A DNA stretch of 64,000 nucleotides, from positions 4,213,501-4,277,500 of the forward strand of contig NZ_CP029078.1 in the NCBI RefSeq assembly GCF_005222485.1. Direction: 5' to 3'. The notes under the pieces were generated by a model. That model was not told where the DNA came from. It saw nothing but the letters and a program-made list of their open reading frames with translations, and ran no database searches. The DNA is from Streptomyces griseoviridis. GTDB lineage: Bacteria > Actinomycetota > Actinomycetes > Streptomycetales > Streptomycetaceae. This document shows, in pieces, positions 35,700-44,109 of the stretch. Position 1 is the first letter of the stretch, and every line of letters starts with the position of its first letter. Both the position numbers and the translations under genes were made by a program.

Positions 35700-36958
35700 G
35701 GAAGGACCTCCGGGGCGGGAAGCGGTTCGAACGGGGATGACTCGTCGGACGAGTCGGGGTGTCCGGCCTCGTCGTCGAGGTCGGGGTGCTGCTGTGCGCG
35801 GTCGCGGGCAGCCCCCGCCTCCGGCAGTCTCAGGGTGAACGTGGAGCCCTGGCCTTCGGAGCTCCACACCGTGACCTCCCCGCCGTGCGAGGCGGCCACG
35901 TGCTTGACGATCGCGAGCCCGAGCCCGGTGCCGCCGGTGGCACGGGAGCGGGCCGGGTCGACGCGGTAGAAGCGCTCGAAGACGCGCTCCTTGTCCTTGT
36001 CGGAGATGCCGATCCCCTGATCGGTCACGGCGACCTCGATGGAGTCCCCGCCGGGCGCCGTGGTCCTGCGTGCGGCTATGCCGACGCGGGTGCGGGCCGG
36101 GGAGTAGTTGACGGCGTTCTCGACGAGGTTGCCGAGGGCGGCGGCGAGCTGGCCGCGGTTGCCCCAGACATGCAGGTCGGCGGTGCCGCCCGCGGCCATG
36201 GTGATCTGTTTGGTGCCGGCCGCGTGCCGGCAGCGGTCGATGGCCTCGGCGACCAGTTCGTCGACCCGGACCGGCTCGGCGTCCTCCAGCGGGTCGTCGT
36301 TCTGCACCCGGGAGAGGTCGATGAGTTCCTGCACCAGGTTGGTCAGCCTGGTCGCCTCGATCTGCATGCGGCCGGCGAAGCGCTCGACGGCCTCGGGGTC
36401 GTCGGAGGCGTCCATGACGGCCTCCGACAGCAGGGAGAGGGCGCCGACCGGGGTCTTCAGCTCATGGCTGACGTTCGCGACGAAGTCACGGCGGACCGCC
36501 TCGATGCGGCGGGCCTCCGTGAGGTCCTCGACGAGCAGCAGCACGAGCCGGGACCCGAGCGGGGCCACCCGGGCGGAGACCGCGAGGGCCTCCCCCCGGC
36601 CCGTCCCCCTCCTGGGCAGGTCCAGCTCGACCTGTCGTATCTCGCCGTCCCGCCGGGTGTCCCTGGCCATCTGGCGCATCGGTTCGACGGAGAGCCGGCC
36701 GCCGCGCACCAGTCCGAGCGCGTACGCGGCGGAGCTGGCCTTGACGACGGCGTCGGCCTCGTCGAGCACGACGGCCGAGGACCTGAGCACCGACAGGACC
36801 GTGTCCACGCCTGGTGGGAGCACGGGATCGGTGTGCAGGGAGGTCCGGGTGGGGCGTTTCTGGTCGCGTTCGCTCCAGCGGAACGCCAGCATGGCGATGA
36901 CACCGGTGAGCACCCCGGCGATCGCTGCCGCTGCGGCGACCGCCGCGTTCACGTCCAT
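35696..36958 (-). CDS. phoR: PhoR/SenX3-family sensor histidine kinase
   Basis: 420 residues. A single N-terminal membrane helix (about 6-27) leads to a PAS-like segment. Then come the HisKA domain with the phospho-His in FVANVSHELKTPVG and the HATPase domain with N-box GNLVENAVNYSP. The G-boxes are TDQGIGISDKDK and GGTGLGLAIVKHV. An acidic Ser-rich tail ends the protein. It senses phosphate limitation, probably through the Pst/PhoU complex, and phosphorylates PhoP. The operon order phoR-phoP, divergent from phoU, is standard in Streptomyces. Confidence 0.95.
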   Translation of the reverse strand: MDVNAAVAAAAAIAGVLTGVIAMLAFRWSERDQKRPTRTSLHTDPVLPPGVDTVLSVLRSSAVVLDEADAVVKASSAAYALGLVRGGRLSVEPMRQMARDTRRDGEIRQVELDLPRRGTGRGEALAVSARVAPLGSRLVLLLVEDLTEARRIEAVRRDFVANVSHELKTPVGALSLLSEAVMDASDDPEAVERFAGRMQIEATRLTNLVQELIDLSRVQNDDPLEDAEPVRVDELVAEAIDRCRHAAGTKQITMAAGGTADLHVWGNRGQLAAALGNLVENAVNYSPARTRVGIAARRTTAPGGDSIEVAVTDQGIGISDKDKERVFERFYRVDPARSRATGGTGLGLAIVKHVAASHGGEVTVWSSEGQGSTFTLRLPEAGAARDRAQQHPDLDDEAGHPDSSDESSPFEPLPAPEVLP

Positions 36959-37031
36959 GCGTCCAGGTTAGGCATGGAAGAGGCGCTGGCCACAGCCATG
37001 GACGTGCGACCTCGAACACTCGTCGCCCAGA

Positions 37032-37064
37032 GTTCACCTGGGAGCCAGTGGTGGTTCATTTGAG
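37032..37064. promoter_or_regulatory. PHO box between phoR and phoU
   Basis: Three consecutive 11-bp units: GTTCACCTGGG (37032-37042), a degenerate unit AGCCAGTGGTG (37043-37053), and GTTCATTTGAG (37054-37064). The outer two match the PhoP direct-repeat consensus GTTCACC. Location in the divergent region means autoregulation of phoRP and control of phoU. Confidence 0.9.
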
Positions 37065-37195
37065 GTGGCGGAAACGGACGCGTACGGGCCGGAACGTGGG
37101 AGCGTGGGGTGCGAAGCGCCGCTTTTCGGCCTGGCCCCTGCCCCGTGGGCCTGCCCCGGGCAGCCCCAGATGATCACGTAGGAGAGGGAACCCTG

Positions 37196-37897
37196 ATGCG
37201 GGACGCGTACCACGAGGAACTTGATTCGATCGGCGACGGTCTGGTGGAGATGGCCCGGCTGGTCGGCTCGGCGATCGGACGCGCCACGACCGCCATCCTC
37301 GACTCCGACCTGAAGCTGGCCGAGAGCGTCATCGAGGCCGACAAGAAGGTCGACGAGCTCCAGCACGACCTGGAGGCGCGGGCGATAGCGCTGCTGGCCC
37401 GCCAGCAGCCGGTGGCGACGGATCTGCGGATCGTCGTGACGTCCCTGCGGATGTCCGCCGACCTGGAGCGCTCGGGCGACCTCGCCCAGCACGTGGCGAA
37501 GCTGGCCAGGCTGCGCTTCCCCGAGCGCGCCATCCCGCACGACCTGCACTCCACGATCCTGGAGATGGGCCAGCTCGCGCAGCGCCTGATGGCGAAGGCG
37601 GCGGAGGTCATCATCACCAAGGACGTCGACCTCGCGCTCCAGCTGGAGAACGACGACGACGAGATGGACCTGCTGCACCGCACCCTCTTCCAGCACCTGA
37701 TGGACGACCGCTGGAAGCACGGCATCGAGACGGCCGTGGACGTCACCCTCCTGGGCCGCTACTACGAGCGGTTCGCGGACCACGCGGTGGCGGTCGCGAA
37801 GCGGGTGGTGTTCCTGGTGACGGGCGAGCACGCGGCGGACCTCCAGCCGGACATCCAGCCCGAGATCGGAGCGGCGGGGGCGGGCGAAGGGGCGTAG
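37196..37897 (+). CDS. phoU: Phosphate signalling protein PhoU
   Basis: 233 residues from ATG 37196 behind GGAGAGGG; an earlier in-frame start would run through the PHO box region and is unlikely. Two PhoU three-helix bundles carry the family motifs ADKKVDELQHDLEARAIAL, LRMSADLERSGDLAQHVAKLA and YYERFADHAVAVAKRVVF. PhoU modulates the Pst transporter and PhoR and binds metal through the E/D-xxx-R-xxx-D motifs. A short variable tail ends the protein. Confidence 0.95.
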   Translation: MRDAYHEELDSIGDGLVEMARLVGSAIGRATTAILDSDLKLAESVIEADKKVDELQHDLEARAIALLARQQPVATDLRIVVTSLRMSADLERSGDLAQHVAKLARLRFPERAIPHDLHSTILEMGQLAQRLMAKAAEVIITKDVDLALQLENDDDEMDLLHRTLFQHLMDDRWKHGIETAVDVTLLGRYYERFADHAVAVAKRVVFLVTGEHAADLQPDIQPEIGAAGAGEGA

Positions 37898-38018
37898 GGA
37901 CCGCCGAGGGGGCGGCGACCGGGGGCGCCACAGTGCGCCGTTGATGCGCCCGGCCGAACGGGCATCCAATGGGCGACGGCACCCGCCGCCCGCTTCTCGG
38001 ACACCTCCAGGAGGACCC

Positions 38019-38171
38019 ATGGCCGAAGCCCCCAGCACGCCCGACCCCACCCAGGAGCGCGAGACGCACCAGCCCGCCGACGTCAGGAGCCTCCCGCTCG
38101 TCGGCGCGTGCGGCTGCGGCTCGGGCTGCGGCTGCGGCTGCCAGTCGGGCGGCCCCTGCCAGTGCGGCTGA
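38019..38171 (+). CDS. Cys-rich miniprotein, possible metal-binding peptide
   Basis: 50 residues from ATG 38019 behind GGAGGA, six bases from the start. The N-terminal half is acidic and Pro/Thr-rich. The C-terminal half is ACGCGSGCGCGCQSGGPCQCG, with seven Cys separated by Gly, resembling a metallothionein-like metal site. It lies 121 bp after phoU with its own terminator. A similarly small gene occupies this position in other Streptomyces as far as I recall. Metal identity is unknown. Confidence 0.7.
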   Translation: MAEAPSTPDPTQERETHQPADVRSLPLVGACGCGSGCGCGCQSGGPCQCG

Positions 38172-38190
38172 GGCCGCACCCCTGCCCATC

Positions 38191-38228
38191 GGCGGGCCCC
38201 GGCGCGCAGCACCGCGCCGGGGCCCGCC
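38191..38228. terminator. Bidirectional hairpin terminator
   Basis: A perfect 16-bp stem (38191-38206 with 38213-38228) and a 6-base loop lie between the convergent miniprotein and WD40 genes. Confidence 0.85.
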
Positions 38229-38232
38229 CGCG

Positions 38233-41200
38233 TCACCGGCAGGGCGGCCGGTAGGAGAGGCGGGGCAGGTACTCGCTCCAGCGCCCGCGGGTCAGGACGT
38301 CGCCGGTGCTCGCGCAGATCCGCCGGGCGGCCCGGTCCGTGTCGAGGCTCCAGAGGCGGACGGTGTCGGCGCCGCTGGAGACGCCGAGGACCCGCCGGTC
38401 GGGGCTGAAGGCGAGGAAGCTGCCGGTCTTGGCGTTGGGGCTCATGGCCTGGCCGATGGGCGAGGTGCGGGCGGGGTCGGCGACGTCCCAGAGGCGGACG
38501 GTGTTGTCGTTGCCGCCCGAGGCGAGGGTGCGGCCGTCGCGGCTGAAGGTCAGGGAGACGACCGCCTCGGTGTGACCGGCGAGCACCGAGCCGACCGGAG
38601 TGGCCGGGCGCGGGCCGCTGATCCGCCACAGCCGCACCGTGTCGTCGTCGCTGCCGGAGGCGAGGGTGCGGCCGTCGGGGGCGAACGCGAGGGTGTTGAC
38701 CGGCCCCCGGTGCCCGGCGACGGGCGTGCCCACGAGCCGGGCCCGACGGCGGTCGCCGACGTCCCACAGCCGGATGGTCCCGTCGGCGCCCGCGCTGGCC
38801 AGCGTCCCGCCGTCCGGGCTGTAGGCGAGGGCGTTGACGTAGCCGGTGTGGCCGGTGAGGAGCGCGCCGAGGCGCCGGGGGCGGGCGGGGTCGGTGATGT
38901 CGAGCAGCTGGACGGTGCGGTCGTCCTCGTCGGTGGCGAGGGTGCGGCCGTCGGGGCTGACCGCGAGGGCGGCGGCGCCGGCGTACCGGGTGGCCACCCG
39001 CACCGGCGGGCCGTGCGCGACGGGCCTGGCCGGGTCCGCGACGTTCCACAGCTGCACGGCGTTCTCGGTGCCGATCAGGACGGCGAGGGTGCGGCCGTCG
39101 GGCAGGAACGTCATGGACCGCAGGGCGTGGTGGCCGGCTGTGAAGCCGGTGCCGAGCGGCTTCGGGCGGGCCGGGTCGGCGAGGTCCCAGAGCCGGACGG
39201 CGCCGTCGCCGCCGCCGGTCGCCAGGACGTCGCCGTCCGGGCGGAACGCGCCGACCTGGCCGGCCATGTCGCCGCCCGGCATCGTCCACAGCCGCACCGT
39301 GCCGTCGCCGCTGCCGGTGGCGAGGGTGCGCCCGCCTGGCCCGAAGCCGACGGCGTACATCTCGCCGCTGGCGCCCGCGAGCGGCTCGCCGACCTGGGAG
39401 GGGTGGGCCGGATTGGCGACGTTCCACACGCTGGCGGTGGAGTCGGCGCTGCCCGCGGCGAGGGAGGTGCCGTCCGGGCTGAAGGCCACCGACCAGACCG
39501 GCCCGGTGTGCCCGACGAGCGGGCTGCCGAGGGCGTGCGCGCGGCGCGGGTCGGCGACGTCCCAGAGCCGGACCGCGTCGTCCTTGCCGCCGCTGGCGAG
39601 GGTGCGGCCGTCGGGACTGAACGCGACCGAGTGCACCGTGTCGCCGTGCCCGGTCAGGGGCGCGCGCAGGGGGGCCGGGCGGCGGGGGTCGCGGACGTCC
39701 CAGAGCCGGACGGTGCCGTCGTCGCCGGCGCTGGCCAGGGTGCGCCCGTCGGGGCTGAACGCGACGGACCGCACGGCGGCCGTGTGCCCGTCCAGGGTGC
39801 CGAGGTCGGTCGGGTGCCGGGGGTCGCGCACGTCCCACAGCCGGACCGTGCCGTCGTCGTCGGCGGCGGCCAGGGTGCGGCCGTCAGGGCTGAACGCGAC
39901 GAGGTAGACGGTGCCGTCGTCGCCGTTCAGCGGCGCGCGCAGGGGGGTCGGGCGGCGGGGGTCGCGGACGTCCCAGAGCCGGACGGTGCCGTCGTCGCCG
40001 GCGCTGGCCAGGGTGTGCCCGTCGGGGCTGAAGACGGCGCTGCTGACCCAGCCGGTGTGCCCGGTCAGCGGGGCGCCCAGCGGCTCGGGCGCGGTCGGGT
40101 CGGTGACGTCCCAGAGCCGGACCGTCCGGTCGTAGCTCGCGGTGGCGAGGGTCCTGCCGTCGGGGCTGAAGGAGGTCAGGTAGACGGGTCCCGTGTGGCC
40201 GAGGAGCGGGGTGGCGAGGGCCGCGTTGACGATGGACACCAGCCGGTTGCCGGTGCCCGCGTCGTCCGGGCGCAACCGGTGTGCGACGAGGGTGAGTTGC
40301 GCGGAGAGCGAGGGGTCGGAGTACTGGAAGCGGTCCGCCTCCGCGAGGACCTGCGCGAACACCGCGTCGTCCCGCTGCCTGCGGGCGTCGACGGCGGCCC
40401 ACCCGGCCAGCACCGCGAGCACCACGAGCGCGGCGACGGCACCCCTGCCGAGCAGCCGGGTACGGCGACGGACCCGGTCGGCGGCGGCGAGGAACTCCAC
40501 GGCGGTCCTGGTCAGGAAGGTGCCGCCCGCCGACCGGGCCCAGGTGTGGGCCTGCGCGAGCCGGGAGCCGCGGTAGAGCAGCGACGCGTCCCTCGCGGAC
40601 TCCTTCCAGGCGCGGGCGTCCTCCTCAAGGCGCTGGCGCAGCAGATGGTCGCCGCGGTCCTCGTCGATCCAGCCGCGCAGCCGGGGCCAGGCGTGCAGCA
40701 GCGCCTCATGGGTGATCTCCACGCTCTCCGCGTCCAGCGTCACCAGCCGGGCACGGACCAGCGCCTCCAGCGACTCCCGCGTCTTGTCCGGGTCGGCCGA
40801 CTCGTCCGCGAGCTGCTGCCGGGTCCCGCGCCGCCGGGTCGCCTGCGTGTCCTCACCCAGCCTGACCAGCCGCAGCAGCAGCTGCCTGACGGCGGTGCGG
40901 GCGGCCGGGTCGAGACCCGACCAGGTGCGTTCGGCGGTGGCCGCGACCGCGCCCTGGATACCGCCCGACGCCCGGTACCCGGCCAGGGTGAGCCGCCCGC
41001 CCTTGCGCCGCTGCCAGGTGGCGAGCAGGGCGTGCGACAGCAGCGGCAGCGCGCCGGCGCCGTGCGCGCCACGCGCCCCGTCGCCGACCTCCCGCACGAT
41101 CAACTCCGCGAGCCCCGGCTCCAGTTCGAGCCCGACGGCCTTGGCGGGGGCGGTGACGGCCTCCCGCAACTCGGCCCCGGTGAGCGGGCCGAGGACCATG

Positions 41201-42573
41201 TGCCGGTGCTGGAGGGCGTCGGCGAGTTCGGGATGGGCGAGACACCGCTCGTAGAAATCGGCCCGCACCCCGAGAACGACCCGCACGGGCGGCCGGGGCC
41301 CGGCACACACGGCATGCAACAACCGCACGAACACCCGCCGCCGCCGCTCGTCAGAACAGAGCGTGAAGGCTTCTTCGAACTGATCGACGATGAGGGTGGG
41401 GGTTGGGGTGTGGGTTGGGGTTGGGGTGGCGGTGAAGGTGGGAGCGGGGGTCAGGGTGGGGGTGGGGGTCGCCGTCGTGGTGGGCCTCTCGGTTGCTGTC
41501 TTGGGAGGCGGGTCGAGGGGTGGGCGGGGCTGGCCGGCAGGTGGGCGGGGCTGGTCGAGGGGTGGACGGGGCTGGTCGGTGGCCCGGGTGTCGCCCGTTG
41601 TCGTGGTCGGCCTCCCGTCGGCCGTCGCGGACGTGCTCGTTGGGTCGACGGCCGGGCGGGTAGCCGGATCGGTGGCTGGGCGGGCCGGGTGGACGGTTTG
41701 GCGGGCCGGGTCGACGGTCGTGGTGCTCGTCCCGTCGGGCGACTCGCCGCCGCCGGTCGCCGCGCCGCCGCTGGTCCTGGTGCGCGCCCCGGACTCCCCC
41801 GCCTCCGCCCACGCGGTGGCGGCCTGCCGGGCGGCGGGGCCGAAATCGGGGGCGTCCGGGGCGGCGGCGACTTCGGCGAGGCCGGGTATCAGGGAGGTCA
41901 GTTCAGCGACCGGGTCGGCGCCCGGCACCAGGCGCAGCACGCCGTGCGGCCCGCGGTCGCGCAACGCGTTCACCAGACCGGCGTTGAGGAGCGAGGACTT
42001 GCCCGCCCCCGAGGCGCCGACGAGCATGACGAGGCCGCCGGTACGGTCCGCGGCGCGGAGTTGGTCGAGGAGGGCGCCGGTGCTGCGCTCGCGGCCGAAG
42101 AACCAGCGGGCGTCCTGGGACCGGAAGGGGGCGAGCCCGCGATAGGGGCAGACCCCGCCGGGAGCCGGGGCCTCCCCCGCCGCGCCCTCCTCCCCTCCCG
42201 CCGTGCCGTCTTCCGTGCCGCCTTTCGTCACGTCGGGGCCCACCGGGTCGGCGAGGGCGAGTTCCCAGAGCCGCTGCCAGTGGGTGATGTCGTACAGGCC
42301 GGTGGAGACCGGTTCGGGGCGGGCGCGTCGGGCCTGCGGGACGAGGACGTGCAGCACGGCGGCGAGGGCGGCGAAGTGCGCGGGGACGTTGCGGGCCCGG
42401 CGCCAGTCGCTGATCCGCTGCGCCGACACCCGCACCGGGCGCCCGCGTTCGTCGACGCGCTGGAGCCGTGCGACGGCGTCGGAGACCCTCTTGAGGGGCG
42501 GGTTGCCGGCCTCCTTGTAGAGCAGCGCGAGCCGTTCGGCGAAGACCGTACGGGCCCTCGATGCGGAGCTCAA
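38233..42573 (-). CDS. STAND-type NTPase with N-terminal HTH and 14 WD40 repeats
   Basis: 1446 residues if TTG 42573 (behind GGGGAGG) is used; ATG 42609 or 42621 are alternatives. Residues ~1-90 form a helical, HTH-like region (VRVSAQRISDWRRARNVP). CPYRGLAPFRSQDARWFFGRE opens the nSTAND1 NTPase; Walker A is GASGAGKSS (~190) and Walker B LIVDQFEEAF (~395). Between them lies an atypical ~145-residue Thr/Pro/Asp-rich insertion. After a helical arm and a membrane-like helix (~725-745), 14 WD40 blades (~790-1440) form two propellers. STAND-WD40 proteins are signal-sensing switches; the ligand is unknown. Confidence 0.85.
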   Translation of the reverse strand: MSSASRARTVFAERLALLYKEAGNPPLKRVSDAVARLQRVDERGRPVRVSAQRISDWRRARNVPAHFAALAAVLHVLVPQARRARPEPVSTGLYDITHWQRLWELALADPVGPDVTKGGTEDGTAGGEEGAAGEAPAPGGVCPYRGLAPFRSQDARWFFGRERSTGALLDQLRAADRTGGLVMLVGASGAGKSSLLNAGLVNALRDRGPHGVLRLVPGADPVAELTSLIPGLAEVAAAPDAPDFGPAARQAATAWAEAGESGARTRTSGGAATGGGESPDGTSTTTVDPARQTVHPARPATDPATRPAVDPTSTSATADGRPTTTTGDTRATDQPRPPLDQPRPPAGQPRPPLDPPPKTATERPTTTATPTPTLTPAPTFTATPTPTHTPTPTLIVDQFEEAFTLCSDERRRRVFVRLLHAVCAGPRPPVRVVLGVRADFYERCLAHPELADALQHRHMVLGPLTGAELREAVTAPAKAVGLELEPGLAELIVREVGDGARGAHGAGALPLLSHALLATWQRRKGGRLTLAGYRASGGIQGAVAATAERTWSGLDPAARTAVRQLLLRLVRLGEDTQATRRRGTRQQLADESADPDKTRESLEALVRARLVTLDAESVEITHEALLHAWPRLRGWIDEDRGDHLLRQRLEEDARAWKESARDASLLYRGSRLAQAHTWARSAGGTFLTRTAVEFLAAADRVRRRTRLLGRGAVAALVVLAVLAGWAAVDARRQRDDAVFAQVLAEADRFQYSDPSLSAQLTLVAHRLRPDDAGTGNRLVSIVNAALATPLLGHTGPVYLTSFSPDGRTLATASYDRTVRLWDVTDPTAPEPLGAPLTGHTGWVSSAVFSPDGHTLASAGDDGTVRLWDVRDPRRPTPLRAPLNGDDGTVYLVAFSPDGRTLAAADDDGTVRLWDVRDPRHPTDLGTLDGHTAAVRSVAFSPDGRTLASAGDDGTVRLWDVRDPRRPAPLRAPLTGHGDTVHSVAFSPDGRTLASGGKDDAVRLWDVADPRRAHALGSPLVGHTGPVWSVAFSPDGTSLAAGSADSTASVWNVANPAHPSQVGEPLAGASGEMYAVGFGPGGRTLATGSGDGTVRLWTMPGGDMAGQVGAFRPDGDVLATGGGDGAVRLWDLADPARPKPLGTGFTAGHHALRSMTFLPDGRTLAVLIGTENAVQLWNVADPARPVAHGPPVRVATRYAGAAALAVSPDGRTLATDEDDRTVQLLDITDPARPRRLGALLTGHTGYVNALAYSPDGGTLASAGADGTIRLWDVGDRRRARLVGTPVAGHRGPVNTLAFAPDGRTLASGSDDDTVRLWRISGPRPATPVGSVLAGHTEAVVSLTFSRDGRTLASGGNDNTVRLWDVADPARTSPIGQAMSPNAKTGSFLAFSPDRRVLGVSSGADTVRLWSLDTDRAARRICASTGDVLTRGRWSEYLPRLSYRPPCR

Positions 42574-43372
42574 GGTCCTCCCCTGTTCTTCCCCCGCGAC
42601 ACGGATCATCCGGCCCGCCATCCGGACCGGAAAACTCACTTTACCTATCTGACCTGCGGAAATGTAGGGGGCAACGAGGCGTAGACCTCCCCGCGGCAAG
42701 CAAGCCTTGGCAGGATCAGCCCACGGAACGTCCGGTACCGGTCCCCACGTGGGGAGGGACCGGTGCCCAGGACGTCGGGGGTGGCGGGGTCCCTGCCGGG
42801 GGTGGGGGCGGGTCTGCCGGGGTGCTGGGAGCGGGTCTGCCGGGGTGCTGGGAGCGATACCGGCTGGCGGGTATCCGGCGGGGGGTGAGGGACAGGGCGG
42901 TGTGACCGCCGACGTCCGAGTCTGCCGCCCACGGTCACACGGAGGCGTCTGGGGGCAGGCAGACGGTCCCAGGTCAGCAAAACCCCCGCCCTGCCAGGTA
43001 GCAGCAGTTCGGGGGCTCAGCAGCGCGGGCTTGCTTCTTCTTGCCCTGGGTGTTGTCGGGGATCTTGGGTGAGCTGGGTTTTTGCTGGCCGGGGCGGTGG
43101 GCTCGTGCGCCTGGTGGTCGTCGTTGGCCACTGCCGAGCGGCCTCGGACGGCCCAGAGACAGCCCAGCTTTGGCCCGCTTGACTGACGGCCGACGCCTTC
43201 GACGCGCCCTGCCTGAACCTCAGCCGACGACAGTCAGCCACGACGGCGGGCGCGTCGCCCAACCACGCACGCGTGTGCCTCGCTGCACCCCCATCTGCCT
43301 CAGCCACGCTGCCTATGTTGTTGACTGGAGCAAGCCGCACCGACCGGTTGGTGACGACGATCCCGAGCCACC
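42574..43372. other. 800-bp gap between WD40 gene and island genes
   Basis: No gene is supported. It should contain the promoter of the WD40 protein gene. Around 42795-42855 the phrase TGCCGGGGTGCTGGGAGCG recurs in tandem, and the left copy of the gpmA-end repeat lies at 43004-43054. Base composition drops sharply at about 43370, where the HNH gene begins. Confidence 0.5.
43004..43054. repeat. Left copy of the gpmA 3'-end direct repeat (candidate attL/attR)
   Basis: This ~50-bp segment aligns with the end of gpmA and its terminator (48871-48924). The core GGGCTTxCTTCTTCTTGCCCTGG matches 22 of 23 bases. GCAGxTCGGGGGCTxAGC on its left also matches. Here it belongs to no gene. Confidence 0.7.
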
Positions 43373-44101
43373 TCAGCTACGGCATACTTCTCGAACAAAT
43401 CGTCTCCAGATCATAGGAAACCGGTTCCTCAACTCTTGGAATAGCGGCTCCTCCCGGCCTTCACGCCGAGCGAACCACTCTCCGACGCCATATTCATCTT
43501 CTCGCACCTCTCGCATTAGCTTAGCGACCACACTGGCTGGGCTATCGTGTTCCAACAGCGATTCCACAGCCTCGTAATAGCGCGAGATGACACGTCGGCG
43601 ACCTTCGACGACAGCTTCGTGATTAACGCAAGATATCACTTCAATCGTGATGTCACCTTTCAGATCGAATTCTTCTTCAAGAAACCTAGCCGCTAGATAT
43701 CCGTTCTTGGTATCCAGAACCAAAAAATTCCAGGGATCTTCCAATGTTGGGTTAATTACTAATGGCCTCCCCTCGGTATCGACTGGAAATCGCGCCGATT
43801 TCTTTCTGTTGCATTCCGGACAGACGAGAATAAAATTATTCCACGAGAAAGTCCTCGAAAAGTCGACCGCGATTGGAGTGAAGTGGTCGACGTCGGCCGA
43901 GCGTGAATCGCAGCAGTAGACGCACCGCTGGCGTTGGCCATTCATTTTTCTGAGTGCATCGACAACGGCTTTACTTTTTACGGATCTTCGATAGGCGCTC
44001 CATTCGGTTCGCCCTTTTTCTTTACTTGTGACTTTCTTCTGTCTCGCGGCGAGGTCGCAACGAGTGGAAAAGTCGATCTCGGATCGATACACTCTTCGCA
44101 T
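43373..44101 (-). CDS. HNH endonuclease, PtuB-like (candidate Septu nuclease)
   Basis: 242 residues, starting 8 bases after the ATPase stop. The N-terminus is basic. The HNH/zinc core is CVYCCDSRSADVDHFTP (Cys60, Cys63, Asp72-His73), SWNNFILVCPECNRKKS (Asn88/89, Cys94, Cys97), with a helical C-terminal half. An ATPase immediately followed by an HNH protein of this size is the PtuA-PtuB order of Septu anti-phage systems. The gene is clearly AT-richer than its surroundings, with many A/T third positions, which indicates acquisition. No reverse transcriptase is present, so it is not a retron version. Confidence 0.75.
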   Translation of the reverse strand: MRRVYRSEIDFSTRCDLAARQKKVTSKEKGRTEWSAYRRSVKSKAVVDALRKMNGQRQRCVYCCDSRSADVDHFTPIAVDFSRTFSWNNFILVCPECNRKKSARFPVDTEGRPLVINPTLEDPWNFLVLDTKNGYLAARFLEEEFDLKGDITIEVISCVNHEAVVEGRRRVISRYYEAVESLLEHDSPASVVAKLMREVREDEYGVGEWFARREGREEPLFQELRNRFPMIWRRFVREVCRS

Positions 44102-44109
44102 TCTGCGAT

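Noticed and set aside
37969..42684. A 1571-codon open frame on the plus strand
   Set aside because: It is exactly antisense to the WD40/STAND gene. Its product is Gly/Ala/Val/Arg-rich without domains, the usual shadow of a GC-rich gene.
43017..43577. Open frames of 107 and 178 codons near 43.0-43.6 kb
   Set aside because: The first runs through the gpmA-end repeat and low-complexity DNA. The second is antisense to the HNH gene. Neither has a convincing start.
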